A stretch of DNA of 64,000 nt from a bacterium. GTDB lineage: Bacteria > SZUA-182 > DTGQ01. Below are positions 19,248 to 28,508 of the stretch, in pieces (position 1 is the first letter of the stretch; every line of letters starts with the position of its first letter). The translations under genes were made by a program, and so were the position numbers. The stretch spans positions 1 through 64,000 of the forward strand of contig JAILZY010000001.1 in NCBI GenBank assembly GCA_023512255.1, read 5' to 3'. The notes below the pieces were generated by a model. It saw only the letters and a list, made by a program, of their open reading frames with translations. It made no database searches and was not told the DNA's origin.

Positions 19248-20453
19248 ATGGGTAGGATTATCATTCATCAGGATCGCTGTAGCGGCTGTGGGGAATGTGT
19301 TTCAACATGCCCCTTTGGAGCTATTAGTCTAGTCAGTAATCGGGCTCAGGTAAATGAGCAATGCGTACTCTGTCAAGCCTGTCTGAGTGTCTGCCCGACA
19401 GAAGCTATTTCTCTTGAAGAAAAGAAAAAAGATCAGCCATTGGTCAACGGCTTCTCTTATGAAGGAGTTTGGGTCTTTGGAGAGCAGCGGCAGGGGATCA
19501 TCTCAGAAGTGGTCTATGAATTGATGGGTGAAGGAAGGCGGCTGGCAGACAAGCTTGGCACCCATCTTTGGGTCATTGTGTTAGGCTCTGGTCTACAATC
19601 AGAAGCCGAGCACCTGCTGCATTATGGAGCTGATCGGGTCTGTCTGGTTGACCATCCAGACCTGGCTGACTTTCATGATGAATCTTATACCAGGGTAGTA
19701 AGTTATCTGATCGAGAAATATCGACCAGAAATCGTCTTAAGTGGGGCGACAGCTATAGGGCGCTCATTTATTCCCCGAGTAGCTGTGCGGCTTAAAGCTG
19801 GTCTGACCGCAGATTGCACTGCTCTTGATGTTGATCTTGATCAGCGGCTCCTGCTGCAAACCAGGCCAGCCTTTGGCGGCAATATCATGGCTACGATCAT
19901 CACTCCTGTGCACCGACCACAGATGGCTACAGTGCGGCCTAAGGTAATGAAGAAAGCCGCCTATTCTCCCCTGCCGAAGGGGAGGGTTCAGATTGAAACC
20001 GTGCCTGAGGACCTGATTGTACCGCAAACAAGAATAGTATCCCTGGTCAAGGATCTGACCGAGCGGGTCAACCTGGCTGATGCTGATATCATTGTGGCTG
20101 GAGGAAGAGGAGTTGGGGGAGCGGAAAACTTTAAGCTGCTGTATGATCTGGCTAACGTGCTAGGAGCCGCGGTTGGTGCCTCTCGTGCAGCCGTGGATGC
20201 AGGCTGGATTCCCTATTCACACCAAGTCGGGCAGACCGGCAAAACGGTCTGTCCTAAGCTCTACATTGCCTGTGGTATCTCAGGAGCGATTCAGCATCTG
20301 GTCGGAATGCAATCCTCTGAAACCATTGTCGCCATCAACAAAGATTCACAGGCGCCGATCTTTTCCGTAGCTGATTATGGGCTAGTGGGAAATCTGTTTG
20401 AGATTATACCCTCCTTGACAAAAAAGCTACAAGAGGAGCGGCTTAAATTCTGA
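19248..20453 (+). CDS. etfA: Electron transfer flavoprotein alpha subunit with N-terminal 2x[4Fe-4S] ferredoxin domain
   Basis: CSGCGECVSTCPFGAI and CVLCQACLSVCPTEAI at the N-terminus; C-terminal FAD domain VGASRAAVDAGWIPYSHQVGQTGKTVCPKLYIACGISGAIQHLVGM. Confidence 0.93.
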   Translation: MGRIIIHQDRCSGCGECVSTCPFGAISLVSNRAQVNEQCVLCQACLSVCPTEAISLEEKKKDQPLVNGFSYEGVWVFGEQRQGIISEVVYELMGEGRRLADKLGTHLWVIVLGSGLQSEAEHLLHYGADRVCLVDHPDLADFHDESYTRVVSYLIEKYRPEIVLSGATAIGRSFIPRVAVRLKAGLTADCTALDVDLDQRLLLQTRPAFGGNIMATIITPVHRPQMATVRPKVMKKAAYSPLPKGRVQIETVPEDLIVPQTRIVSLVKDLTERVNLADADIIVAGGRGVGGAENFKLLYDLANVLGAAVGASRAAVDAGWIPYSHQVGQTGKTVCPKLYIACGISGAIQHLVGMQSSETIVAINKDSQAPIFSVADYGLVGNLFEIIPSLTKKLQEERLKF

Positions 20454-20468
20454 TGAGGAGAGAGAGCA

Positions 20469-21395
20469 TTGAAGATAGCTTTTCTTTTTCCTGGCCAAGG
20501 TTCGCAATTTGTAGGCATGGGTAAGGATATCGTTGACATTTATCCCCAAGCTAAACAGGTGTTTGAAGAGGCCAGGGAGGCCTTGGGCTTTGATCTTGAG
20601 CGGCTTTGCTTTGAAGGACCTGAAAAAGAATTAGGATTGACAATAAATACGCAACCTGCTATATTGGCCACTAGTGTGGCCATCTGGCGGGTATTACAGC
20701 AGGCAGGGATTCAACCTGATTTTGTGGCTGGACATAGTCTGGGAGAATACAGTGCCCTGGTAGCCTCACAGGCGCTGTCTTTTGAAGATGCCATCAAGCT
20801 GGTAAGGGCAAGGGCCCAATTTATGCAAGAGGCGGTAGCAGAAGGCAGCGGGGCTATGGCCGCTGTTTTGGGCCTGTCAGAAGAAAAGATTGTTAATCTT
20901 TTACACTCATTACACATTGAAGATCAGGTTTTCATAGCTAATTTGAATTGTCCAGGGCAGATCGTTATTGCTGGGAAAAAAGAGCCGGTTGAGCAATTTC
21001 AGGCTCAGGCACAGGACATCGGGGCTCGATGTATCCTCTTGGATGTCAGTGTGCCATCTCATTGCCCTTTGATGAATTCGGCTGGCAAGCGGTTAGAAGA
21101 GCGGCTTTGTTCCGTCCAGATAAATCAACCTCAAATTCCGCTTATAACCAATGTAGATGCAAAGATCCTCACTGAGCAGAGAGAAGTTCTGCCTTCCCTG
21201 GTTCGGCAGATTTCTACAGTACTCCGATGGGAAGAATCAATGCGTATTTTAATCAAAGAAGGTGTTGAGCTTTTCGTTGAGGTTGGTCCGGGAAAGGTTT
21301 TATCCAACCTCCTACGACGAATTGACCGACAGGCAAAGAGCTTGAGTGCAGGAGACCGGGCTGGTTTACAGCAGGTGCTCAACCTGCTCTGCTGA
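20469..21395 (+). CDS. fabD: Malonyl-CoA-ACP transacylase
   Basis: FLFPGQGSQFVGMG, VAGHSLGEYSAL. Confidence 0.95.
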   Translation: MKIAFLFPGQGSQFVGMGKDIVDIYPQAKQVFEEAREALGFDLERLCFEGPEKELGLTINTQPAILATSVAIWRVLQQAGIQPDFVAGHSLGEYSALVASQALSFEDAIKLVRARAQFMQEAVAEGSGAMAAVLGLSEEKIVNLLHSLHIEDQVFIANLNCPGQIVIAGKKEPVEQFQAQAQDIGARCILLDVSVPSHCPLMNSAGKRLEERLCSVQINQPQIPLITNVDAKILTEQREVLPSLVRQISTVLRWEESMRILIKEGVELFVEVGPGKVLSNLLRRIDRQAKSLSAGDRAGLQQVLNLLC

Positions 21396-21417
21396 GTTTA
21401 TAAGGATTGCAACCTTG

Positions 21418-22830
21418 ATGAGGGATGGCTTCTATTATTCCTATTCCAGAAAAATGGCAAATCCGCCCTATTTTCAGCTCAACCACCAGGGAGAGGCAGG
21501 CTATGCTCTCATCGTCTTTTCCTGGTGTATTTTCTTTATCTTGGTCCTCTTAATCGCAGGGTATCTGAGCCTTCAGGCAAATCAAATCGACCAAATAGAG
21601 AGAGAAATCTGCTCGATCAAGGCTTTTTATATCGCCCAGGCTGGTTTGAAGAAAATTGCCAAAGATCCAAGGCTACAGCAAGACCCGAACCTGATGCTAA
21701 CCGGCTCCTTTGGGAAAAACGACAAGATATATGATGAGGCGTATCGAGGGAAATTGGATCGAAGCAGCAAACCTCCTTGTCTGCTGGTTACGGGAATGTG
21801 CCAGACTAAAGATAAGCATATCGTAGCCCAACGAACCCTGAAGGCGGAGATAGGCTCAACGAGTGGGGGGCTCCCTTTTCCAGCCCCAGCAGTCTACATC
21901 AAGGAGGACCCCAGTTTTTCAGCTATTCCTGGTGATATCTATGGGAAGTGCTTGGACGCCGAGAGGGGAAAATACTCTATAGCTATCCAAAGCGGCGGGA
22001 AAATCAAAACCGAACTCTTCAATACCATACCGATTAAGTTTCACGATGAATTTTTATCCTTTGTCGAATTAGGATGCAAACAGGGTGAGAAGTGCGAACT
22101 TAAGGATTGGTGGTATCCAAAAATCGAAACTAAGCAGAGAGAAGAAGGAGAGAGGTTTCGAATTTCATTGAATATCCAATTATCAAATCCCCAAAGCCTC
22201 GACCCCAATGCTCCCAATTACTGGCTTACCCAGCCGCCGATGATAAAGGACAGCGATCCGGCCTATAATTGCTACTATCATGATCCGGCTGACAATATTG
22301 AATACCGTGGTCGGGCAGGTGGGGTTAAAGGTAGCGGAATGTTAGCCGAGCTGCTGGTCAAGCGGGAATATGTGCTGCATGAGGGCAACTACTACTTCAC
22401 TAAGATCGAGTTACAGCCGAATGCCAAATTAAAGATAAAAGGAAAGGTAAAGATATTTTGTACGAACGAGATGAGACTGGGAAAATCAAGCCAAATTGGG
22501 GATCCAAATCAGATCGGAAATTTATCCCTGCGAAGTTATAGCACCGGTAGCTGGAATCCTACCATGTATTTTAACGAGAAGTCCAAATTTTTTGGGATCA
22601 TTCTAGTTCCTAGATGCGAGATGATATTATATTCTGGTGAAATTTATATTCAAGGGGGCATTGTAGCCTGGCGGATGAGAGACTTCAAGTTACAAGGAAC
22701 CAGCATGAGGCCCTGGCGGATTGAGTTTGACCCAGCTTTTGAACAAGTGCTCAGTGAATTTGGGGGAGAATCAGGAGCTCCTGTCCTTGCCAACTGGCGA
22801 GAACTAAAAGACCATCTGCCTTTACCTTAA
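21418..22830 (+). CDS. PilX/pseudopilin-assembly-like membrane protein
   Basis: N-terminal GEAGYALIVFSWCIFFILVLLIAGYLSL hydrophobic helix then FYIAQAGLKKIAKD, as in PilX/GspK-like proteins; start chosen at ATG 21418 to avoid overlapping fabD. Confidence 0.5.
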   Translation: MRDGFYYSYSRKMANPPYFQLNHQGEAGYALIVFSWCIFFILVLLIAGYLSLQANQIDQIEREICSIKAFYIAQAGLKKIAKDPRLQQDPNLMLTGSFGKNDKIYDEAYRGKLDRSSKPPCLLVTGMCQTKDKHIVAQRTLKAEIGSTSGGLPFPAPAVYIKEDPSFSAIPGDIYGKCLDAERGKYSIAIQSGGKIKTELFNTIPIKFHDEFLSFVELGCKQGEKCELKDWWYPKIETKQREEGERFRISLNIQLSNPQSLDPNAPNYWLTQPPMIKDSDPAYNCYYHDPADNIEYRGRAGGVKGSGMLAELLVKREYVLHEGNYYFTKIELQPNAKLKIKGKVKIFCTNEMRLGKSSQIGDPNQIGNLSLRSYSTGSWNPTMYFNEKSKFFGIILVPRCEMILYSGEIYIQGGIVAWRMRDFKLQGTSMRPWRIEFDPAFEQVLSEFGGESGAPVLANWRELKDHLPLP

Positions 22831-23032
22831 GATACTATAGTGCTTCAACTTTGGTTTTTCAAGACATGATTTTTGATTAGCTATTTTGGTGAAAATTTAT
22901 AGTTCATTTCAATATTGTGTTCAGTTTACCATAAAAATATGTTCATTGAGGTGATTATCAATATTCATGCCAATCAAAATCTAACTTGAACGAGTATAAT
23001 GCAAATTATAAGAAGAAAATTAAAGGGGTAAT

Positions 23033-23773
23033 ATGAACTTAACTGAAAAGGTTGCTTTTATTACTGGAGCAGCCCAGGGGATTGGCAAAGAGACTGCTCT
23101 GACCCTGGCTAGATTAGGGGCCAGGATCATAGCCACCGACCTGAACAGAGAATTACTTATGAAAAATGCCGAGGAATTCCAGACTCTCGGCTGCGAATAT
23201 CTCCCTATAGTTATGGATGTTACCAATGAGCAGGAGGTGAATGAGGCTGTAGATCAGGGGGTTGAAAAATTTCAACGGATTGACATCCTGGTCAACAATG
23301 CGGGTATCACTAGGGATTCTCTTATCTTTCGAATGTCAGACGAGGCTTGGGACAGTGTGCTCTCGGTCAACCTCAAGGGGGCCTTTCATTGCATCAAGGC
23401 TGTGGCCAGACCCATGCTGAAGCAGAAAAAAGGAACCATCATCAATGTGGCTTCCGTGGTTGGCCTGATGGGCAACCCGGGGCAGGCGAATTATTCGGCT
23501 TCAAAGGCAGGGTTGATAGGTTTGACCAAGACGGTGGCTCGAGAGCTGGCTAGTCGGGGAATCACTGTAAACGCTGTGGCTCCTGGGTATATCGATACTG
23601 AGATGACCAGGGCATTACCTGAGGCTGCAAGAGAGAAACTACAAGAGGCTATTCTGCTGAAAAGATTGGGGACTGTTCAGGATGTGGCTCAAGTTATTGC
23701 TTTTTTGGCCTCTGACGGGGCCAGCTATATTACTGGACAGGTTATTAATGTCAATGGTGGTATGTACATGTAA
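23033..23773 (+). CDS. fabG: 3-oxoacyl-ACP reductase
   Basis: VAFITGAAQGIGKETALTLA, YSASKAGLIGLTKTVARELA. Confidence 0.95.
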   Translation: MNLTEKVAFITGAAQGIGKETALTLARLGARIIATDLNRELLMKNAEEFQTLGCEYLPIVMDVTNEQEVNEAVDQGVEKFQRIDILVNNAGITRDSLIFRMSDEAWDSVLSVNLKGAFHCIKAVARPMLKQKKGTIINVASVVGLMGNPGQANYSASKAGLIGLTKTVARELASRGITVNAVAPGYIDTEMTRALPEAAREKLQEAILLKRLGTVQDVAQVIAFLASDGASYITGQVINVNGGMYM

Positions 23774-23881
23774 TTGTTTGTGATCACATATACCTGTAAT
23801 TACAGGTGATCAAGAGGATCACCACGGTTTCAATCGCGAATTCAATCGCGGACGGAATTTGAACTTAAACGAGGAGGTAAA

Positions 23882-24142
23882 ATGATGGCAACTTCAATTG
23901 AAAATCGGGTGAAAGAGATTATTACGGAACAGTTAGGAGTGGATGAAAAAGAGGTTACCCCAGATGCTTCTTTTATTGATGATCTTGGGGCAGACTCTCT
24001 GGATACAGTTGAGCTAGTAATGGCTCTGGAAGAAGAGTTTGACATCGAAATTTCTGATGAAGATGCAGAAAAGATTATCACCGTAGGTGATGCCATTAAT
24101 TATATTAAGGAAAACGTTAAGGAAGATTCTAGTAAGGAGTAG
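23882..24142 (+). CDS. acpP: Acyl carrier protein
   Basis: [27 protein letters not shown]. Confidence 0.97.
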   Translation: MMATSIENRVKEIITEQLGVDEKEVTPDASFIDDLGADSLDTVELVMALEEEFDIEISDEDAEKIITVGDAINYIKENVKEDSSKE

Positions 24143-24149
24143 GGGAACC

Positions 24150-25394
24150 TTGAAAAGACGGGTTGTGATAACCGGACTTGGGGCAGTAACTCCGCTAGGA
24201 ACAGGAGTTGATAAGTTCTGGAAGGCACTTTGTGAAGGGAAATCAGGAATTGGGCCAATTACCCGTTTTGATGCCCGAAATTATCCCACCAGGATCGCTG
24301 CTGAAGTAACCGATTTCAATGCTGAGGACTTCATACCCAAAAAAGAGATCAAAAAGATGGATCCCTTTATCCACTATGCGATTGCGGCCTCGGATATGGT
24401 TATGGAAGATGCAGGTATCAAAATTGCCCATGAGGAATCATCACGGTTTGGAGTCTTAGTCGGAGCAGGCATTGGTGGACTCTCCACCATTGAAAAATAT
24501 CATGAGCTCGTGTTGGAGTACAACGGGCCTAAAAAGATCACTCCATTTTTTATTCCCATGCTGATTATCAATCTGGCCTCTGGCCAGATTGCTATTCGCC
24601 ATGGATTAAAGGGGCCAAACTCGGCGGTTGTTACTGCCTGCGCTACTGGAACTCACGCCATTGGGGATGCATTTAAGATAATCCAGCGGGGAGATGCTGA
24701 TGGTATGATCAGCGGGGGGGCTGAGTCGGTCATCACTCCAATGGGAGTCGGGGGATTCTGCGCCATGAAGGCCCTATCCTGCCGAAATGATGAACCTGAG
24801 CGGGCAAGTCGTCCCTTTGACCGGGACCGCGACGGCTTTGTAATAGGAGAAGGTGCGGGGCTTGTTCTCTTAGAGGAAATGAACCATGCCTTAAATCGGG
24901 GGGCAAAAATCTATGCCGAGCTTGTCGGCTATGGGATGTCATGTGATGCCTACCATATCTCTGCGCCGGCCCCTGATGGGAGCGGTGCTATTCTCTGCAT
25001 GCAAAATGCCTTGCGGGATGCGCAGATCGAGCCTTCGCAAGTTCAATACATTAATGCTCATGGAACATCTACCCAGCTAAATGACCAGACCGAAACCGAG
25101 GCGATAAAGGGAGTATTTGGTCCTCATGCCTATCGGCTTTTAGTCAGTGCTATAAAATCCATGACCGGACATCTACTGGGAGCCGCCGGCGGAATTGAAG
25201 CTGTGGCTACTGCCTTAACCATTAAGCATGGGATAATTCCGCCGACCATCAATTATGAGACTCCAGATCCTGCCTGTGATCTGAATTATGTCCCTAACCA
25301 GGCTCAGCGAGCTGAGGTACGGGTTGCTCTTTCGAATTCATTTGGCTTTGGGGGAACCAACGCGACCTTAGTTTTTAAAAAATTCGAGCCGTAG
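24150..25394 (+). CDS. fabF: Beta-ketoacyl-ACP synthase II
   Basis: TTG start at 24150 behind AAGGAG gives [32 protein letters not shown]. Confidence 0.93.
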   Translation: MKRRVVITGLGAVTPLGTGVDKFWKALCEGKSGIGPITRFDARNYPTRIAAEVTDFNAEDFIPKKEIKKMDPFIHYAIAASDMVMEDAGIKIAHEESSRFGVLVGAGIGGLSTIEKYHELVLEYNGPKKITPFFIPMLIINLASGQIAIRHGLKGPNSAVVTACATGTHAIGDAFKIIQRGDADGMISGGAESVITPMGVGGFCAMKALSCRNDEPERASRPFDRDRDGFVIGEGAGLVLLEEMNHALNRGAKIYAELVGYGMSCDAYHISAPAPDGSGAILCMQNALRDAQIEPSQVQYINAHGTSTQLNDQTETEAIKGVFGPHAYRLLVSAIKSMTGHLLGAAGGIEAVATALTIKHGIIPPTINYETPDPACDLNYVPNQAQRAEVRVALSNSFGFGGTNATLVFKKFEP

Positions 25395-25515
25395 TCTATT
25401 TCTTCAGGAGGAAGCTAAGATAAGAAAAAGTATAAAATAAAATTAAAGAAAAATAATCTATTAAATTTTAGTCAATTTGTCTATGCCAATCTGTTAAGTT
25501 TCAGTCAATTCGTCT

Positions 25516-26250
25516 ATGTCGCCTATGGATGAAGAACGGATCAATTGTTTAAAAGAATTACAGCAAAGTATCGGCTGTCAATTTAAAAATCTAGCTATTC
25601 TCAATCAAGCCCTCACTCATAAGTCATACGCCAATGAAGCCAAGGATCGGAACCTATTCATTGAAGATAATGAACGGCTCGAATTTCTAGGCGATGCTAT
25701 TCTCTCCTATATTATTACCGAATTCATTATGGAAAAATTTCCCGAATACACCGAAGGCATGCTCTCAAGGCTGCGAGCTCACCTTGTCAGCGAAACTATT
25801 CTGGCCTCGATAGCCAGCAAAAATAGTCTTGGAAATTACCTCCTTCTGGGGAAAGGTGAAGAGATCAGTGGCGGAAGATCGAAAAAATCGATTCTCGCCG
25901 ATTGCCTTGAGGCTCTCTTTGCTGGAATCTACCTGGATCAGGGATTAGATACGGTCAGAGAATTTATTATTAAAAACTTTCACCCCTATATTGAAGAGAC
26001 CACCCAAAAAAATTTTATTCCAGACTTTAAGAGTATTTTACAGGAATATGTCCAGGGAAAGCTCAACTGTACGCCGATTTATCGAGTAACTAGCCAGAAT
26101 GGTCTGGATCACGAAAAGATTTTTGAAGTAAAGCTGACCATCGATCAAACGACCTATGGAATCGGAGAGGGTAGAAGCAAAAAAGAGGCTGAGCAGAAAG
26201 CCGCCTACCATGCTTTAAAAAAGATGAACATCGATGGATTGGATTTTTGA
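25516..26250 (+). CDS. rnc: Ribonuclease III
   Basis: NERLEFLGDAILSYIITEFI; C-terminal dsRBD. Confidence 0.95.
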   Translation: MSPMDEERINCLKELQQSIGCQFKNLAILNQALTHKSYANEAKDRNLFIEDNERLEFLGDAILSYIITEFIMEKFPEYTEGMLSRLRAHLVSETILASIASKNSLGNYLLLGKGEEISGGRSKKSILADCLEALFAGIYLDQGLDTVREFIIKNFHPYIEETTQKNFIPDFKSILQEYVQGKLNCTPIYRVTSQNGLDHEKIFEVKLTIDQTTYGIGEGRSKKEAEQKAAYHALKKMNIDGLDF

Positions 26251-26285
26251 ATCAAACTCTTCGAAATCCGATCGTAATCGAATAT

Positions 26286-26389
26286 CTATGCTTTTGCACT
26301 TTTTCTCCGAATCATTGATTTTACTGAATTTGCTATTAGAAGTAACTTTCAATGATTTCAAGGCGTTAAAAAATTTCTGTCAAAGTATA
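26286..26389. repeat. Repeat family R1, copy C
   Basis: CTATGCTTTTGCACTTTTTCTCCGAATCATTGATTTTACTGAATTTGCTATTAGAAGTAACTTTCAATGATTTCAAGGCGTTAAAAAATTTCTGTCAAAGTATA. Confidence 0.8.
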
Positions 26390-26410
26390 ATTGAATACCC
26401 CAAAAAACTA

Positions 26411-26447
26411 AAAAGGTGCCAATCCCACAAGAGATTGGCACCTTTTT
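26411..26447. terminator. Rho-independent terminator after rnc, probably bidirectional
   Basis: AAAAGGTGCCAATC-N8-GATTGGCACCTTTTTT. Confidence 0.85.
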
Positions 26448-26475
26448 TCTTTCCGGTACTTTAAGCCTGGTGCTT

Positions 26476-28395
26476 TTACAATGACCACCAAGGCTGTACG
26501 TCTAACACAAAAGTAGCTGTGCTCCAGCCGCCGCGAGGATCATAAGCGGTAATCTGCACGTTATATATCCCAGGAAAATAGGTCAGGAAAGAGTAGACCA
26601 CACCATTTCTATATCTTCCGTAGGTAGACTGGCCGCTCAGGCTCTGATCCGCATTGAGCTGTTTGGCGATCCCTTCCGGCGGAAGCTCTGTGACCATGCC
26701 GATGTTACAAGAATAGTACAGGGGCTCAAGGTCAGGATCATAGAATTCAACCGGTATGGAAAATAGTTGTCCGGCCAAAGCGACCTGTGGACTGTCAATA
26801 TCCTCTCCCAGAACCGGCGGATGATTCAGCCAGCCGCCAGGATTGGCTACTACCAGCGTATACTCAGCTATGCTAGTGAGCCCCCTAGTATCCCTGGCCA
26901 CGACTACAATCCGATGAACCCCTTCAAACTGTGGATGGAAGATAATATGGGGCGTAGTAGGCTCAGGAATTAAATCTTCCTGATAGGGGCCATATCCGTA
27001 ATAGGGCAGCCCATCAATAAAGGCCGTAAAAGTGATATTACCGCTTGCACTGCCGACTCCGGCCTTATCTGATTTTCCAAATATATCTTTCTGATAATCC
27101 TGATCATAGCAGCTAAAATATTTCTCATATGGCTGAGAGCTCCCAAGGAGATAGAAATCATCCTCAAGCTGCTCCAATCTAGGCGGATGATTAACCACTG
27201 GATAATTCACTACGCTCATGGGGAAAACCTCTACATCGCTCAAGCCCATCCTGTCAGTTACCCGAACGGTAACGATCAGATCTTCCAAGTATTGAGGAAC
27301 ATAGGTCAGCATGACCAGATTAGATTCAACCTGCGGATCATCAATACTGCAAGGCATGACGAATTTACCCTTAAAAGGAATTGGCGTAGGATCATCCACA
27401 AGTTTCACTCGGGTGATAAGGTTTGGGGTGTTGGTCCCATGTGCACCCCATCCACCAATGGTGGCTATAAAATATAACTGAGGATTCCCTGTTGGCACCG
27501 GCTGTAATAAATCAATGTCATTGGCTTCGATCAAAAGATTGAAGGGAACAAAAAGCTGAGCGAACTGCGGGCCGATTTTTTGTAGTTTGGGCGGATGATT
27601 GGCTATGATGTTTCTATTCGTATGAAACCATATATTGTCCATCCGGTATCCATTCCCGAGAATTCTGAGCCATTTTATTCTGGATTGTCCTCCTCCGAAT
27701 ACTTGGGAGCCGTCTCTTCTACCATTATCGGCCAAGTCGATGTCCTCATCCATATCCCGCATCACCATATGCCAGGTGCCGTCTTGGTATTGCCGCCCTA
27801 GATTAACCACGACATATGCCGGGTTCTGCTCAGTATTGCCTCCTGCTGGAAATCCTCCTTCGGCCAAAACCGGAGGCTCCCCTTGATAGCCGACAGGACG
27901 ATAGCCTAGGATTACATAATGGCCACTGGCAGTAATCAACCCTACCTGAAACTCCCATTGATCCCACTCTTCCAGGCCAAGCCTTGAAGCAACGTTAAAG
28001 GAGATTACCTTGTGATTAGTAATCGGCTGAGGACCTGATGGGGTCAGGTAGCGAATATCCTCATTCATCACCCAGAAGCGTTCCAGGCGGTTAAATACGG
28101 AAGGGTTAGTGGACCAAACTTCCAATACCCTGCTCCCTTCAGCAAAATCCAAAACAGTGCGCATAGCTCCATACCCAATGCCGAAGCCAAAGTAGGGATA
28201 GGCATAGCTAGAAGTCTTCCAGCCCCAGTTGAGAGGATCGTCCCAGTACTCAAAATCCTGCCATCGAATCGTCTGGGTCGGTACTATCTGAGCGAAGACC
28301 TGATGGCAGCACATAAGAGCCGTAATTACCAGAAGCAGTCCAAATATCTGTTTTCGAACCTTTAATGCTTCTAAAAACTTTCTGCTCATATCCAA
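26476..28395 (-). CDS. Secreted hypothetical protein with cadherin/Ig-like repeats
   Basis: Signal peptide-like N-terminus; repeated NHPPRLEQLEDDF.../NHPPVLGEDIDSPQ...-type segments. Confidence 0.55.
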   Translation of the reverse strand: MDMSRKFLEALKVRKQIFGLLLVITALMCCHQVFAQIVPTQTIRWQDFEYWDDPLNWGWKTSSYAYPYFGFGIGYGAMRTVLDFAEGSRVLEVWSTNPSVFNRLERFWVMNEDIRYLTPSGPQPITNHKVISFNVASRLGLEEWDQWEFQVGLITASGHYVILGYRPVGYQGEPPVLAEGGFPAGGNTEQNPAYVVVNLGRQYQDGTWHMVMRDMDEDIDLADNGRRDGSQVFGGGQSRIKWLRILGNGYRMDNIWFHTNRNIIANHPPKLQKIGPQFAQLFVPFNLLIEANDIDLLQPVPTGNPQLYFIATIGGWGAHGTNTPNLITRVKLVDDPTPIPFKGKFVMPCSIDDPQVESNLVMLTYVPQYLEDLIVTVRVTDRMGLSDVEVFPMSVVNYPVVNHPPRLEQLEDDFYLLGSSQPYEKYFSCYDQDYQKDIFGKSDKAGVGSASGNITFTAFIDGLPYYGYGPYQEDLIPEPTTPHIIFHPQFEGVHRIVVVARDTRGLTSIAEYTLVVANPGGWLNHPPVLGEDIDSPQVALAGQLFSIPVEFYDPDLEPLYYSCNIGMVTELPPEGIAKQLNADQSLSGQSTYGRYRNGVVYSFLTYFPGIYNVQITAYDPRGGWSTATFVLDVQPWWSL

Positions 28396-28508
28396 AACTC
28401 CTTCCCTCTTTTTTAAACTTCTCTAATTTTATGGTTTCTTTTTTTCTCCATTATTTTTATATTTATCTGTTTAAAATATTAGATTTAGATTATTCTTCCT
28501 CTGCACCG

